Assembly (NCBI RefSeq): GCF_002158905.1
Contig: NZ_CP021431.1
Span: 124,001 to 188,000, forward strand
Direction: 5' to 3'
Length of the DNA: 64,000 nt
From: Yoonia vestfoldensis
GTDB taxonomy: Bacteria > Pseudomonadota > Alphaproteobacteria > Rhodobacterales > Rhodobacteraceae
Both the position numbers and the translations under genes were made by a program. The notes beneath the pieces were generated by a model. That model worked only from the letters and a program-made list of their open reading frames with translations, was not told the origin of the DNA and did not search any database. Below, in pieces: positions 14,542 through 27,285 of this stretch (the stretch's first letter is position 1; every line of letters starts with the position of its first letter).

Positions 14542-15663
14542 CTAACCCTGCATCGCCATCGGCAGGTCCAGCCCATAATCGCGCAGCACCGCCTGCCTGC
14601 GGGCGGCGCGGTAATCTTCGGCGACCATTTCGGCGCACATCTGGCGCGCGCTGATCTGCGGGGTCCAGCCCAGCTGTCTGCGCGCCTTGGACGGATCGCC
14701 CAGCAGCGTATCGACCTCGGCGGGGCGGTAATAGCGCGGATCAATCCGCATGATCGTATCCCCGACGCGGATCTTGGGGGCCAGATCGCTGCGCACGGCG
14801 GTGACGACGGCGGTTTCCGTGCGCCCCTTGCCGGTAAAATCCAGATCAAGGCCCAGTTCCGCCGCAGACCAGCGGATGAAATCGCGCACCGAATGCTGCA
14901 CACCTGTCGCGATGACGTAATCCTCGGGCTGGTCTTGTTGCAGCATCATCCACTGCATCCGGACGTAATCCTTGGCATGGCCCCAATCGCGCAAGGCGTC
15001 GATATTGCCCATATAAAGGCAGTTTTCCAACCCCAGCGCGATATTGGCCAGACCGCGCGTGATCTTGCGGGTCACAAAGGTTTCGCCGCGCCTTGGGCTT
15101 TCGTGATTGAACAAGATGCCGTTGCAGGCATGCAGGCCATATGCCTCGCGGTAGTTCACGCAGATCCAATAGGCATAGAGCTTTGCCACCCCATAAGGGC
15201 TGCGCGGGTGAAACGGCGTGGTTTCGGTCTGCGGCGATTGCGTGACCTGCCCGTATAATTCCGAGGTCGAGGCCTGATAGAACCGTGTTTTGGACTCCAG
15301 CCCCAGAAACCTGATCGCTTCAAGCAGGCGCAGCGTGCCCAAGGCATCCACGTCGGCGGTATATTCGGGGGCTTCAAAGCTGACAGCGACATGGGATTGC
15401 GCGGCAAGATTGTAAATCTCGTCCGGCTGCACCTGTGCAATGATCCGGGTCAGGTTGGAGGCATCGGTCAGATCGCCATAATGCAGCATGAAACGGGGAT
15501 GATCGGTTTGCGGGTCCTGATAGATGTGGTCGATCCGTGCCGTGTTCAGGCTAGAGGCGCGGCGCTTGATTCCATGTACCTCATAGCCCTTGGCCAGCAG
15601 GAATTCCGCAAGATAGGACCCGTCCTGCCCCGTCACACCCGTGATCAGCGCGCGTTTTGTCAT
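14542..15663 (-). CDS. gmd: GDP-mannose 4,6-dehydratase
   Basis: Converts GDP-D-mannose to GDP-4-keto-6-deoxy-D-mannose for surface-polysaccharide deoxysugars. A short-chain dehydrogenase/reductase fold of 373 residues: the dinucleotide site [14 protein letters not shown] starts at residue 9, the catalytic region ASTSELYG follows, and then [10 protein letters not shown] with the active Tyr and Lys. The [15 protein letters not shown] block is diagnostic for GMD. The ATG at 15663 (MTKRALITG) is preferred over the open-frame start at 15681. It is the first gene of a gmd-fcl operon whose second gene is truncated, so the pathway may stop at the keto intermediate or feed another enzyme elsewhere. 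Confidence 0.95.
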   Translation of the reverse strand: MTKRALITGVTGQDGSYLAEFLLAKGYEVHGIKRRASSLNTARIDHIYQDPQTDHPRFMLHYGDLTDASNLTRIIAQVQPDEIYNLAAQSHVAVSFEAPEYTADVDALGTLRLLEAIRFLGLESKTRFYQASTSELYGQVTQSPQTETTPFHPRSPYGVAKLYAYWICVNYREAYGLHACNGILFNHESPRRGETFVTRKITRGLANIALGLENCLYMGNIDALRDWGHAKDYVRMQWMMLQQDQPEDYVIATGVQHSVRDFIRWSAAELGLDLDFTGKGRTETAVVTAVRSDLAPKIRVGDTIMRIDPRYYRPAEVDTLLGDPSKARRQLGWTPQISARQMCAEMVAEDYRAARRQAVLRDYGLDLPMAMQG

Positions 15664-15805
15664 CAGCCGGCCCCATTGCAAGGTTCAGTCACCACTTTGT
15701 CGCCAAGCAGGCTTAAGGATTGATTAACGCCGTAACGGTGCTGCAGCGGGGATTTAAGCATTTGGGCGTAGATTGCGGCTTCCCCCTTCAGAAAGGTGCC
15801 AGCTG

Positions 15806-16561
15806 ATGTCTGACCAATCCCCCCGCCTGTCCTTGCCGTTCATCCTGCCCGCCCAAGCGCAAAAGCATGTCACCCATAACGAGGCGATCGAATTGCTGGA
15901 CCTGATCGTGCAGCTGACGCTGCTGTCGGTGTCGCAGGCCACGCCGCCCGCCGCCCCGCAGGAAGGCCAGGCCTGGGCCGTGCCTGCCGGTGCCACGGAT
16001 GACTGGGCAGGGCAGGAGAGTATGATCGCCACTTGGCGTGGTGGCGGCTGGCTGTTTGTCGCGCCGCAGGATGGCTGGGTGGCCTGGGTTGCGGATGCGG
16101 CGGCTATTCATGTGCGCGCAGGCGGGGTCTGGGTCGCGCAGGGCGATTTGCAGGATCTGCCCGGCATCGGGATCAATACCACCGCCGATCCGGTCAACCG
16201 GCTAAGCCTGCGCGCGCCCGCTGCCTTGTTCGACAATGAAGGTGGCGGCCATCAGATCAAGATCAACAAGGCGGCAGCGACCGATACCGCCGCCATGGTG
16301 TTTCAGACAGGCTATGGCGGGCGGGCCGAAATGGGGCTGGCGGGCAGCGATGATTTCAGCATCAAGGTCGCGCCCGATGGTGCAACCTGGCGACCCGCGA
16401 TCACCATTGCCGCAGCCACGGCGCGCGTGCAGCTGGCCGAGGCTCTGCAGCTGGCACCGGGGGCTGAGCCTGTGACGGCTGCGGCAGGCGATATCTATTT
16501 TGATTCTGCAACTGCAAAGCTGCGCTGCTTTGACGGAACCGGCTGGCACGATCTGTTTTGA
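15806..16561 (+). CDS. DUF2793 domain protein (phage/GTA-associated type)
   Basis: A 251-residue protein with an N-terminal DUF2793 domain, seen in LSLPFILPAQAQKHVTHNEA, the WAGQE segment and GGWLFVAPQDGWVAWV. A beta-rich C-terminal half follows. DUF2793 proteins occur among tail and spike genes of prophages and gene transfer agents in Rhodobacterales. A role in a particle's spike or fibre is thus possible, but no other phage-type gene is near. The ATG at 15806 (MSDQSPRL) has AAAGGTG upstream and fits the domain start better than 15773. It is divergent from gmd. Confidence 0.7.
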   Translation: MSDQSPRLSLPFILPAQAQKHVTHNEAIELLDLIVQLTLLSVSQATPPAAPQEGQAWAVPAGATDDWAGQESMIATWRGGGWLFVAPQDGWVAWVADAAAIHVRAGGVWVAQGDLQDLPGIGINTTADPVNRLSLRAPAALFDNEGGGHQIKINKAAATDTAAMVFQTGYGGRAEMGLAGSDDFSIKVAPDGATWRPAITIAAATARVQLAEALQLAPGAEPVTAAAGDIYFDSATAKLRCFDGTGWHDLF

Positions 16562-16865
16562 ACCGATCATATGGCCAGACTGCATTGGGGCCGGATCGGT
16601 GACGGTGTGGCCTGCGGGATTTTGCGTCGAATTTATCAGAAAAATGACACAGATGCGCGCAAATCGCGGCCCGCATGCGTCATGCCGTCCTTATCGGGGC
16701 TTCGCGACCCGATTCTGGTCGCATGGCGCTTGCGACACCGTAGGACGTCTGCTACATCGCGCAAGATTTTGATGCTTTCGTGTAAACGAAGGCTTAATGA
16801 GCTGCCCCTTTGCTGTCCTTTTTCGGGTCGTCGTAAAGCTGGGCCAAGACATCGGAAGGGTGGAC
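16562..16865. other. Leader and promoter region of the atp operon
   Basis: About 300 bases between a DUF2793 gene and atpH. It contains the predicted promoter at 16730-16758 and a GGAAGG ribosome-binding site just before the GTG at 16866. The open frame upstream of that GTG (from 16797) is not needed for the protein. I see nothing else. Confidence 0.5.
16730..16758 (+). promoter_or_regulatory. Predicted sigma-70 promoter of atpHAGDC
   Basis: TTGCGA (16730-16735), 17 bases, TACATC (16753-16758), about 110 bases before atpH. Spacing is ideal, the boxes moderately good. Confidence 0.45.
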
Positions 16866-17425
16866 GTGTCCGAAACTGCTGGTATCTCCACAGGCATCGC
16901 CGCGCGCTATGCGACGGCCGTGTTTGACCTCGCCAAGGAAGGCAAGGACATCAAGGCATTGGAAACGGATGTCGCGGCGCTGCAAGCCGCGATCAATGAC
17001 AGTGCGGATTTCAATACATTGCTGACATCGCCCCTGTATAACCGCGACGAACAGGGTGCGGCCGTTGCGGCCATCGCGAAAAAGATGAAACTGTCGAAAA
17101 CCGTCGGCAATGTGCTGTCTTTGCTGGCGGCCAAGCGGCGGTTATTCGTGCTGCCACATATGCTGGCCGTGTTGCAGGATCGTCTGGCCGAAGAACGCGG
17201 CGAGATTACCGCCGAAGTCACGACCGCGAAATCCTTGACCAAGGCGCAGAGCGACAAGCTCGCCAAGACGCTTTCGGGCCAGGTGGGCAAGACCGTTACC
17301 ATCAAGCAAACCGTCGATGAAAGCATCATCGGCGGTCTTATCGTAAAAGTGGGCTCTCGGATGATCGACACGTCGATCGCCGCCAAGCTCAACGCACTCC
17401 AGAACACCATGAAAGAGGTCGGATA

Positions 17426-17426
<1 letters not shown>
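16866..17426 (+). CDS. atpH: F1 ATP synthase subunit delta
   Basis: The 186-residue delta (OSCP) subunit of the peripheral stalk, linking the F1 head to the F0 b subunits. Family marks are the N-terminal [16 protein letters not shown] helix and the C-terminal [26 protein letters not shown] block. The GTG at 16866 (VSETAG) has GGAAGG upstream and gives a normal length; the open frame reaches 16797. It is the first gene of atpHAGDC and its stop overlaps the atpA start by one base. Confidence 0.95.
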
Positions 17427-18961
<1,535 letters not shown>

Positions 18962-18984
18962 TCCTAAGATAAGGAGACGAAAAC

Positions 18985-19857
18985 GTGCCTAATCTTAAGG
19001 ATCTGAAAAATCGGATCGCGTCGGTCAAATCGACCCGCAAGATCACCAAGGCCATGCAAATGGTCGCGGCTGCAAAACTGCGCCGCGCCCAGGATGCGGC
19101 CGAGGCGTCGCGCCCTTATACCGAACGGTTCACAGCCGTGATGGCGCAGCTTGCGGCCTCGGTCGGCGGGTCGGATACCGCGCCGAAATTGCTGTCGGGC
19201 ACCGGCAGCGATCAGGTGCATCTGTTGGTCGTGATGACCGCTGAACGCGGTTTGTGCGGCGGTTTCAACGGCAACATCACCAAGCTGGCGAAAACCCATG
19301 CGCAAAAGCTGCTGGCCCAAGGCAAGACCGTCAAGATCCTGACGGTCGGCAAGAAAGGCCGCGACGCGCTCAAGCGGGACTTTGGCAGCTATGCGGTGGG
19401 CCATGTCGATCTGTCGGCTGTCAAACGCGTAGGCTATATCAACGCGCAGGACATCGCACGCGACGTGCTGGCCCGTTTCGATGGTGGCGAATTCGACGTT
19501 GCGACGATCTTTTTCGCGCGCTTTGAAAATGTCGTCACACAGCACCCGACGGCGCAGCAGATCATCCCCGCCAAGTTCGAACAGGACGCGGATGCGGATG
19601 TGACGCTTTACGATTACGAACCCGGTGAAGAGGAAATCCTTGCCGATCTGTTGCCGCGTGGCGTGGCCACGGCGATTTTCAGCGCTTTGCTGGAAAATGC
19701 GGCGTCCGAACAGGGCGCGCGGATGTCCGCCATGGACAACGCCACCCGCAACGCTGGCGACATGATCGACAAGCTGACCATCCAATATAACCGTTCCCGT
19801 CAGGCCGTCATCACGAATGAGCTGATTGAAATCATTTCGGGCGCGGAAGCGCTCTAG
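18985..19857 (+). CDS. atpG: F1 ATP synthase subunit gamma
   Basis: The 290-residue rotor shaft of F1. The N-terminal helix ([32 protein letters not shown]) and C-terminal helix ([31 protein letters not shown]) that form the coiled-coil axle are both visible, as is the conserved ERGLCGGFN. It begins with GTG at 18985, preceded by AAGGAGA. A 23-base gap separates it from atpA. Confidence 0.97.
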   Translation: MPNLKDLKNRIASVKSTRKITKAMQMVAAAKLRRAQDAAEASRPYTERFTAVMAQLAASVGGSDTAPKLLSGTGSDQVHLLVVMTAERGLCGGFNGNITKLAKTHAQKLLAQGKTVKILTVGKKGRDALKRDFGSYAVGHVDLSAVKRVGYINAQDIARDVLARFDGGEFDVATIFFARFENVVTQHPTAQQIIPAKFEQDADADVTLYDYEPGEEEILADLLPRGVATAIFSALLENAASEQGARMSAMDNATRNAGDMIDKLTIQYNRSRQAVITNELIEIISGAEAL

Positions 19858-21300
<1,443 letters not shown>

Positions 21301-21312
21301 GGAGCTGCCGAT

Positions 21313-21750
21313 ATGGCAAATGTACAATTCGATCTCGTCTCGCCAGAGCGCCGTCTGGCCTCTGTCGCGGCGAGCGAGGTACGCATTCCCGCAACGGAAG
21401 GCGACATGACCGCGATGGCAAACCACTTGCCCACGATCACCACCCTGCGCCCCGGCCTTTTGGTGGTGGTGCATGATGGTGGCGCGGACGAATATGTCGT
21501 CTCTGGCGGTTTTGCCGAGATCAACGCGGAATCGGTCTCCGTGCTGGCGGAACAGGCGCTGCCCCGGTCCGAGGTCACGCAAGAGGTCTATGATCGCATG
21601 ATCGCAGAAGCGCATGACACGCTTCGCAAGGCCCGCGACGCCCAGAACGAGGATGCCGATGTTGTGGATGCTGCCGCCAAGCTGCTGGCCGATATGGTCG
21701 CAGTGGGCACCCATATTGGTCTGGACCCCAATCAATCCAGCTTTGGTTGA
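21313..21750 (+). CDS. atpC: F1 ATP synthase subunit epsilon
   Basis: The 145-residue epsilon subunit, part of the rotor and a regulator of ATP hydrolysis. The N-terminal beta-sandwich is visible ([35 protein letters not shown]), followed by the [19 protein letters not shown] strand pair and a short helical tail. An AAGGAG site precedes the ATG. Last gene of the operon, ending at the terminator at 21766-21794. Confidence 0.96.
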   Translation: MANVQFDLVSPERRLASVAASEVRIPATEGDMTAMANHLPTITTLRPGLLVVVHDGGADEYVVSGGFAEINAESVSVLAEQALPRSEVTQEVYDRMIAEAHDTLRKARDAQNEDADVVDAAAKLLADMVAVGTHIGLDPNQSSFG

Positions 21751-21765
21751 ACGGATCACAGACAG

Positions 21766-21794
21766 AAAAAGGCCCCGCATTGCGGGGCCTTTTT
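21766..21794. terminator. Bidirectional terminator between atpC and prs
   Basis: A 9-bp GC-rich stem (GGCCCCGCA, 21771-21779, with TGCGGGGCC, 21781-21789) has five A before and five T after it, so it can end transcription from both converging genes. Confidence 0.92.
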
Positions 21795-21810
21795 GCATTT
21801 CCGGGGGTCT

Positions 21811-22830
21811 TTATTCGGCGGCGTAAAGGCCTTCGTAGATCGGCCCCAGCGTCTTGTGATCGAACAGTGACGACACCGATGTGCCATTGGCCGTGTTCAG
21901 GATCGCTTGGGCGAACATCGGCGCGGTGGGCACGATGCGGATATTCGCACAGCCCCGCACGGCGGCATTGGGGGCAATCGTATCTGTGATAACAAGGCTT
22001 TTCATCACGGATTTGGAAATCCGGTCCACCGCAGGGCCGGACAGGACGCCATGGGTGATATAGGAATGCACCTCGCGCGCGCCGTTATCCATCAGCACTT
22101 CGGCGGCCTTGCACAGGGTTCCGGCGGTATCGACAATATCGTCCACGATCACGCAGACCTTGTCTTTCACCTCGCCGATCACGGTCATTTCGGCAACTTC
22201 GCCGGGCTTGCCGCGCCGCTTGTCCACGATGGACAAAGGCGCGTCGATCCGCTGCGCCAGATCGCGCGCGCGCGCCACGCCGCCAACATCGGGCGAGACC
22301 ACCATCACATCATCCATCACGTCGCGGAAATGGTGTTTGGCATCCAGCGCATAGATCGGCGAGGCATAGAGGTTATCGACCGGGATATCGAAAAAACCCT
22401 GAATCTGCGTGGCGTGCAAATCCAGGGTCAGGATACGTTCGATACCGGCTTCGACCAGCATATTGGCCACCAGTTTCGCGGTGATCGGCGTGCGCGCCTT
22501 GGACCGGCGGTCCTGGCGGGCATAGCCGAAATAGGGGATCACGGCGGTAATCCTTGCCGCAGATGACCGGCGCAGCGCATCGGCGATGATCAGCAGCTCC
22601 ATCAGATTGTCATTGGCGGGGTTCGATGTGGGCTGGATGACGAACATATCCTCGCCACGGACATTTTCGAAGACTTCGACGAAAATCTCGCCGTCGTTGA
22701 ACCGTTCGACGCGGGCATCGACCAGGCTGACCTCGCGGCCACGGTGCATCGTCATCCGGCGGGCGATGGCGGTGGCCAGCGGCAGGTTTGCATTCCCGCT
22801 GATCAACTTGGGTTCCATTATGATGGGCAT
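21811..22830 (-). CDS. prs: Ribose-phosphate pyrophosphokinase (PRPP synthetase)
   Basis: Makes 5-phosphoribosyl diphosphate from ribose 5-phosphate and ATP, feeding nucleotide, His and Trp synthesis. It has 339 residues, near the typical 310-340. Visible are the N-terminal [12 protein letters not shown], the flexible loop [21 protein letters not shown], the [14 protein letters not shown] signature and the PRPP-binding [13 protein letters not shown]. The ATG at 22830 with AAAGGA upstream is chosen; the frame continues to 22890. Convergent with the atp operon. Confidence 0.96.
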   Translation of the reverse strand: MPIIMEPKLISGNANLPLATAIARRMTMHRGREVSLVDARVERFNDGEIFVEVFENVRGEDMFVIQPTSNPANDNLMELLIIADALRRSSAARITAVIPYFGYARQDRRSKARTPITAKLVANMLVEAGIERILTLDLHATQIQGFFDIPVDNLYASPIYALDAKHHFRDVMDDVMVVSPDVGGVARARDLAQRIDAPLSIVDKRRGKPGEVAEMTVIGEVKDKVCVIVDDIVDTAGTLCKAAEVLMDNGAREVHSYITHGVLSGPAVDRISKSVMKSLVITDTIAPNAAVRGCANIRIVPTAPMFAQAILNTANGTSVSSLFDHKTLGPIYEGLYAAE

Positions 22831-22883
22831 CGGAAAGGTCCTTTGGCAGCTGGGACAGACATGTCGGTCAAAGATTCGGAGCG

Positions 22884-22911
22884 TTGACACCGACTAGCAC
22901 AGGCGTACCGT
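22884..22911 (+). promoter_or_regulatory. Predicted promoter of the isomerase-hydrolase pair
   Basis: TTGACA (22884-22889), 16 bases, TACCGT (22906-22911), about 35 bases before the TTG start at 22946. The -35 box is perfect, the -10 weak. Confidence 0.4.
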
Positions 22912-22945
22912 CGCGCATAGATTCTGCTAGCCAAGGATAGCCAAA

Positions 22946-23542
22946 TTGCCACATATCGACTGCTACTTCGCCACAATGTCGCCCTACACCTATCTGTGTG
23001 GCCTGCGTCCCGCTGAAATTGCCCGTAAACATGGCGCGACGATCACCTATAAGCCGCTCGATATCATGGCGCTGTTTGCGCGCACGGGGGGTGTGCCGCC
23101 CAAAGACCGGCATCCGAACCGGCAGGCCTATCGTCTGCAAGACCTCGAACGCCGCGCCAGGGTGGCCGGGCTGCCGTTGAATGTGAAACCGGCTTTCTGG
23201 CCCACGAATCCCGCGCCATCCTCATTCGCGATCATTGCCGCGCAAAATACCGGCGCCGATGTCGGCGGGCTGGTCCATGCGATCACCCGCGCCTGCTGGG
23301 CCGAGGATCGCGATATCAGCCAGGACGACGTGATCCGCGCATGTCTGGAGTCTGAAGGCTTTGACCCCGCCTTGGTGGACCGCGACATGATGACCAGCGC
23401 TGATACCTATGCGCAGAACCTTGAACATGCCGTGCTGGCCGGGGCCTTTGGCGCGCCGTTCTTCATCACCGATACCGATGCCCGTTTCTGGGGCGAGGAT
23501 CGCCTGACCGATCTGGATATGCATCTGTCCGGCAAGATCTGA
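22946..23542 (+). CDS. 2-hydroxychromene-2-carboxylate isomerase family protein (DsbA-like fold)
   Basis: A 198-residue kappa-class glutathione-transferase-like / HCCA isomerase. The N-terminal CYFATMSPYTYLCGLR matches the family's glutathione-binding start (serine in SPY). The PNRQAYRLQDLERRA helix and the C-terminal AGAFGAPFFITDTDARFWGEDRL (cis-Pro loop) follow. Members isomerise aromatic degradation intermediates, but many Rhodobacterales paralogues have no known substrate. The start is TTG with AAGGA ten bases upstream. It overlaps the following hydrolase start by one base. Confidence 0.85.
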   Translation: MPHIDCYFATMSPYTYLCGLRPAEIARKHGATITYKPLDIMALFARTGGVPPKDRHPNRQAYRLQDLERRARVAGLPLNVKPAFWPTNPAPSSFAIIAAQNTGADVGGLVHAITRACWAEDRDISQDDVIRACLESEGFDPALVDRDMMTSADTYAQNLEHAVLAGAFGAPFFITDTDARFWGEDRLTDLDMHLSGKI

Positions 23543-24303
23543 TGCATAAGGTCACGCTTGGTCGTGGCGCGCCTGTCGTCATGGTCCATTGCATGCTGGC
23601 GCGGCATGAAAGCTTGCTGCCGCTGGCGGGGGCCATTGGCGGGCAGGCCCGGTTGTTCGATCTGCCGGGCCATGGCCGCAGCCCGGATTGGGACGGCGCG
23701 CAGGATTACCAGGCGCAGGCCGTGGCCTGGGCTGCTGCCTGTTGCGATGGTCCGGCCCATCTGATCGGTCATTCCTTTGGCGCGACCGTGGCCTTGCGGC
23801 TGGCGCTGGACCGGCCCGATCTGGTTACCCGCCTGACCCTGATAGAACCTGTCTATTTCGCCGCCGCCCGTGGCACGCCGGCCCATGCCGATCACGCCGC
23901 CGGGTTCCGGCCATTTCTGGATGCGATGGCGGCGGATGACCATTCCCGCGCCGCCGCGACATTCAACGCGCTTTGGGGCGCGCTGCCCTGGGACAGGCTG
24001 CCGCCGCGCACCCAAAGCTATCTGATGGACCGGATCCATCTGGTCAGGGCCAGCGCCAGCGCGATCGAGGATGACAGGGGCGGGATCACGACAGCGGCCT
24101 GTCTGGCGCAGGTGACGGTTCCGGTGACGCTGATCCGCGGGGCGGACAGCCCGCCGGTGATTGCCGCGATCCATGCCGCCTTGGCAGATCGTCTGCCGGA
24201 TGCGGTGGATCATGTCGTGGCGGGGGCAGGGCATATGCTGCCCTTGACCCATATAGCCGAGGTGGCCGCCCTTATCCGTGCAGCAGACCAAGGAACTGGC
24301 TGA
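23542..24303 (+). CDS. Alpha/beta-fold hydrolase
   Basis: A 253-residue hydrolase with nucleophile Ser78 in GHSFG, an oxyanion-forming HCMLARHES segment after the first strand, and the catalytic His in GAGHMLPLTH near the C-terminus. The cap region is short. Substrate unknown. It is coupled to the isomerase by the TGATG overlap, suggesting a joint role in turnover of an aromatic or lactone compound, which is inference. Its 3' end overlaps the convergent threonine aldolase gene by 32 bases. Confidence 0.85.
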   Translation: MHKVTLGRGAPVVMVHCMLARHESLLPLAGAIGGQARLFDLPGHGRSPDWDGAQDYQAQAVAWAAACCDGPAHLIGHSFGATVALRLALDRPDLVTRLTLIEPVYFAAARGTPAHADHAAGFRPFLDAMAADDHSRAAATFNALWGALPWDRLPPRTQSYLMDRIHLVRASASAIEDDRGGITTAACLAQVTVPVTLIRGADSPPVIAAIHAALADRLPDAVDHVVAGAGHMLPLTHIAEVAALIRAADQGTG

Positions 24304-25318
24304 CCCCATCCGCCGTCATCGACCAATCGGTGACCAGACGGGCGGTCAGCATTTCATCGGGATCGCCCTGATCGGGATCGCCCGACATGACGTAATAGAC
24401 AGCCCCCGCAGCCAGCATCCGCTGATGATCCTGGCGGGGCATCTCGAAAAAGATGATATTGGCAGCGGGGTCGCACAGCATCCGCGCCACGTTGTGTCGC
24501 CGCAGCCCTTCGGCCAGTTGCGCACACCGCGCATTGGCCGCGCGCGCCATGTCAAGCCAGAGCCCGTCCGCCAGATAGGCCTGCATCTGCGCTGACAGAT
24601 AGCGATGCTTGGACAGCAGATGCCCACCGCGTTTGCGGCGCAGCTCGAATTCCCATGCCAGTTTGGGGTCAAAGATCACGCAAGCCTCGACGCCCATCGC
24701 GCCATTCTTGGTGCCGCCGAAACTGACCGCGTCAATGCCCGCTTTCCATGTCATTTCCGCAGGTGTGCAATCGAGGGCGACCAGCGCATTGGCAAAACGC
24801 GCGCCGTCCAGATGGGCGGGCAGGCCGTATTCGCGCGCGATATCGGTCAGCGCCTTGATCTCAGCCAAAGAATAAACGGTGCCTTTTTCCGTCACCTGTG
24901 TCACCGACACAGGCCCCCGCTGCGGCCCGTGAACGCCGCGCGTTTCCTCGGCCTTGATCTTGGCGCGCAGGGCGTCGGCGGTCATTTTACCAGCCGTTGT
25001 GGGTACCAGGGTCAGTTTGGCCTGGGTGTAGAATTCGGGCGCGTTGCATTCATCTTCGTGGATATGGGCGACATCGGTGCAGAAAATCGTCTGCCAGGGC
25101 TGGCACATCGTGGCCAGCAGCAGCGCATTGGCCGATGTGCCGTTGATCACCAGATAGACCGCCGCCTCGGGGGCTTCGAAAATATCGCGGATCTGCTGGC
25201 GCACCTCGGCCATGATCGGGTCGGCACCATAGCCCAAGGCATAGCCGGAATTTGCCTTGACCAGCGCATCCATCACCTTGGGATGCGCGGGGCCTGCATT
25301 GTCAGAGGCGAAAAACAT
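24272..25318 (-). CDS. ltaE: Low-specificity L-threonine aldolase
   Basis: A PLP enzyme of the beta-eliminating lyase family that cleaves threonine/allo-threonine to glycine and acetaldehyde. Of 348 residues; visible are the N-terminal FFASDNAGPAHPKVMDAL, HEDECNAPEF, the cofactor-binding Asp171 in HLDGARF and the PLP Lys204 in GGTKNG. It starts directly after the ycgN stop and so is the last gene of a ribF-ycgN-ltaE transcript. The tail overlaps the convergent hydrolase gene. Confidence 0.92.
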   Translation of the reverse strand: MFFASDNAGPAHPKVMDALVKANSGYALGYGADPIMAEVRQQIRDIFEAPEAAVYLVINGTSANALLLATMCQPWQTIFCTDVAHIHEDECNAPEFYTQAKLTLVPTTAGKMTADALRAKIKAEETRGVHGPQRGPVSVTQVTEKGTVYSLAEIKALTDIAREYGLPAHLDGARFANALVALDCTPAEMTWKAGIDAVSFGGTKNGAMGVEACVIFDPKLAWEFELRRKRGGHLLSKHRYLSAQMQAYLADGLWLDMARAANARCAQLAEGLRRHNVARMLCDPAANIIFFEMPRQDHQRMLAAGAVYYVMSGDPDQGDPDEMLTARLVTDWSMTADGVSQFLGLLHG

Positions 25319-25789
25319 CTACAGCGGCTCCTCGATAATGTAATCTTCCCAATCGTCTTCATCGACTTCGAATTCGGGGATGGTCATGCCCTGCACCGAC
25401 ACGCCCGCGCGATGCACGGACTGCGGATCGCCCGACACCAGCGGATGCCAGTCGAACAGGTCGCGCCCTTCCGCGACAAGGCGATAGGCGCAGGTCTGCG
25501 GCAGCCAATACATGTTGTCGGCCAGGGTTTTGGGCGTCAGCACGATACATTCGGGCACAAATTGGTGCCGGATCGCGTAATTGGCGCAAAGGCAGCTTTC
25601 ATTATCCAGCAGGCGGCAGGCGACGCGGGTCATCGCGACCTCGCCTGTGTCTTCATCCTCGAGCTTGTTCAGGCAGCATTTGCCGCAGCCGTCGCAAAGC
25701 GCCTCCCATTCTTCACGGTTCAGCTTGTCCATCGGCTTTTTGGTCCAGAACCGGGGGGCAAGGCCGGTGCGGGCGATATCAGCGCACAT
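25319..25789 (-). CDS. YcgN family cysteine-cluster protein (UPF0260)
   Basis: A 156-residue conserved protein with the [19 protein letters not shown] cluster and further Cys in [17 protein letters not shown] and CAYRLV, which probably bind iron-sulphur or zinc. The PRFWTKK start and EWEALC are typical of UPF0260. Function unknown. The ATG at 25789 overlaps the end of ribF by 11 bases, indicating coupling with flavin-cofactor synthesis. Confidence 0.92.
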   Translation of the reverse strand: MCADIARTGLAPRFWTKKPMDKLNREEWEALCDGCGKCCLNKLEDEDTGEVAMTRVACRLLDNESCLCANYAIRHQFVPECIVLTPKTLADNMYWLPQTCAYRLVAEGRDLFDWHPLVSGDPQSVHRAGVSVQGMTIPEFEVDEDDWEDYIIEEPL

Positions 25790-26720
25790 CGGTCAGGATA
25801 TCCCGCGCTGTCGCGCAATCAGCGTCCATCTGGGTAATCAGCGCATCAAGGCTGTCGAATTTCAGTTCCGGCCGCAGGTAATCGACCAAGGCGACCGACA
25901 GATGGGTGCCGTAAAGATCGCCCTTGAAATCAAAGATGAAGGTTTCGCAATTGGGTATATTTTCCCCGAACATCGGGCGCACGCCGATGGATGCGGCACC
26001 GGAATATGTGCCTTTGAACGCCCCTTCGAGCACATCGACCTTGACCGCATAGACCCCGAATTTCGGCGGATGCAGCCCGGCAATCGACATATTCGCGGTC
26101 GGATAGCCCAGTTCGCGCCCGCGTTGATGGCCGCGGATCACCGCGCCTTCGATCCGGTGCCAATGGCCCAGCATGGCCGCGGCATCGCGCGGGCGGCCAT
26201 CGGTCAAGGCCGCACGGATCGCGGTGGATGAAATATTCGCCCCCGCGATCGCGATGATCGGGGCGATGGTCACGCCAAACCCCATTTCCGCGCCAAAGGC
26301 CTGTAGATCAGCGACCGTGCCTTTGCGGTCCTTGCCGAAACAGAAATCCGCACCCACGACGACATGGACCAGACCCAGCTGGTCATGGATGATCTTTTGT
26401 GCGAAATCACGCGGTGTCAGGCTGGCAAGGGCGGTGTTGAACGGCACTTCATAGAGCTTTTCGACACCCAGTTTCGCCAGACGGTTGGCGCGGGCCTCGG
26501 CGTTCATCAGCCGGAACGGCGCAGTGTCGCGGGCGAAATAGCTGCGCGGATGCGGCTCGAATGTCATGATCCCCAAGGGCGCTTTGGCCGCATCGGCCGC
26601 AGCACGGGCGATATCAATCACCGCGCGATGCCCGATATGCACACCGTCGAAATTGCCAATGGCCGCGGCGGCGCCACGGTCGGCTGGATCAATGAAAACG
26701 CTGTCGCGGATGATACGCAT
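25779..26720 (-). CDS. ribF: Bifunctional riboflavin kinase / FAD synthetase
   Basis: Phosphorylates riboflavin to FMN and adenylylates FMN to FAD. The N-terminal nucleotidyltransferase domain shows [12 protein letters not shown] and [12 protein letters not shown]. The C-terminal kinase domain starts around residue 185 with [11 protein letters not shown] and includes the [10 protein letters not shown] and DFKGDLYG motifs. The length of 313 is normal. No FMN riboswitch fits into the 36 bases upstream. Confidence 0.95.
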   Translation of the reverse strand: MRIIRDSVFIDPADRGAAAAIGNFDGVHIGHRAVIDIARAAADAAKAPLGIMTFEPHPRSYFARDTAPFRLMNAEARANRLAKLGVEKLYEVPFNTALASLTPRDFAQKIIHDQLGLVHVVVGADFCFGKDRKGTVADLQAFGAEMGFGVTIAPIIAIAGANISSTAIRAALTDGRPRDAAAMLGHWHRIEGAVIRGHQRGRELGYPTANMSIAGLHPPKFGVYAVKVDVLEGAFKGTYSGAASIGVRPMFGENIPNCETFIFDFKGDLYGTHLSVALVDYLRPELKFDSLDALITQMDADCATARDILTDVR

Positions 26721-26756
26721 AAAGCTGCGTATCCCGACAGGCAGGGCCGTGCAAGA

Positions 26757-27200
26757 TCAGTCGAACTTACGCGACGGCGCCAGCACGGTGGCATCGCCTG
26801 TCAGCACCTTTTTGTTGTTCACGATGCAGCGCGTGTTCATCGTCACGCGGCGGCGGGAATGGTCGATCTCGGTCACCTCGACCTCGGCTGTGACCAGATC
26901 GCCGGGGCGGACAGGGGCAAGGAATTTCAGGCTTTGCCCCAGATAGACCGTGCCATGGCCGGGCAATTGTTCCCCGATCACCGCCGAGACCAGCCCCGCC
27001 GTCAGCATCCCATGCGCGATGCGCCCGCCAAAGATCGTGTCCTGCGCATAATCTTCGTCCAGATGCACAGGGTTCCGGTCGGTCGATACCTCTGCAAAGA
27101 GTTCGATATCCCGGTCGGTGATGACCTTGGACAAAGACCGGACCATGCCGATTTCGATATCTTCGATACAGATCGTGCCGCGCGGTGCATTGTCCAACAT
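26757..27200 (-). CDS. MaoC-like (R)-specific enoyl-CoA hydratase family protein
   Basis: A 147-residue hot-dog-fold hydratase. The catalytic Asp/His signature DRNPVHLDEDYAQDTIFGGRIAHGML is complete, and the SLKFLAPVRPGDLVTAEVEV strand follows. Such proteins hydrate enoyl-CoA in fatty-acid or polyhydroxyalkanoate metabolism. The ATG at 27200 is preferred because GAAGGA lies ten bases upstream; a TTG at 27221 is also open. It lies upstream of ribF, 36 bases away, and may be the first gene of that transcript. Confidence 0.88.
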   Translation of the reverse strand: MLDNAPRGTICIEDIEIGMVRSLSKVITDRDIELFAEVSTDRNPVHLDEDYAQDTIFGGRIAHGMLTAGLVSAVIGEQLPGHGTVYLGQSLKFLAPVRPGDLVTAEVEVTEIDHSRRRVTMNTRCIVNNKKVLTGDATVLAPSRKFD

Positions 27201-27285
27201 GTCCGGTCCTTCAAGTAACAAAAAGCCATATAAAAGCTAGATATTGAAACTTTATTACTTTGCAAACGCAGAAAGATCAAGGGGT

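Noticed and set aside
26721..26756. FMN riboswitch before ribF
   Set aside because: Only 36 bases separate it from the preceding gene, too short for the aptamer.
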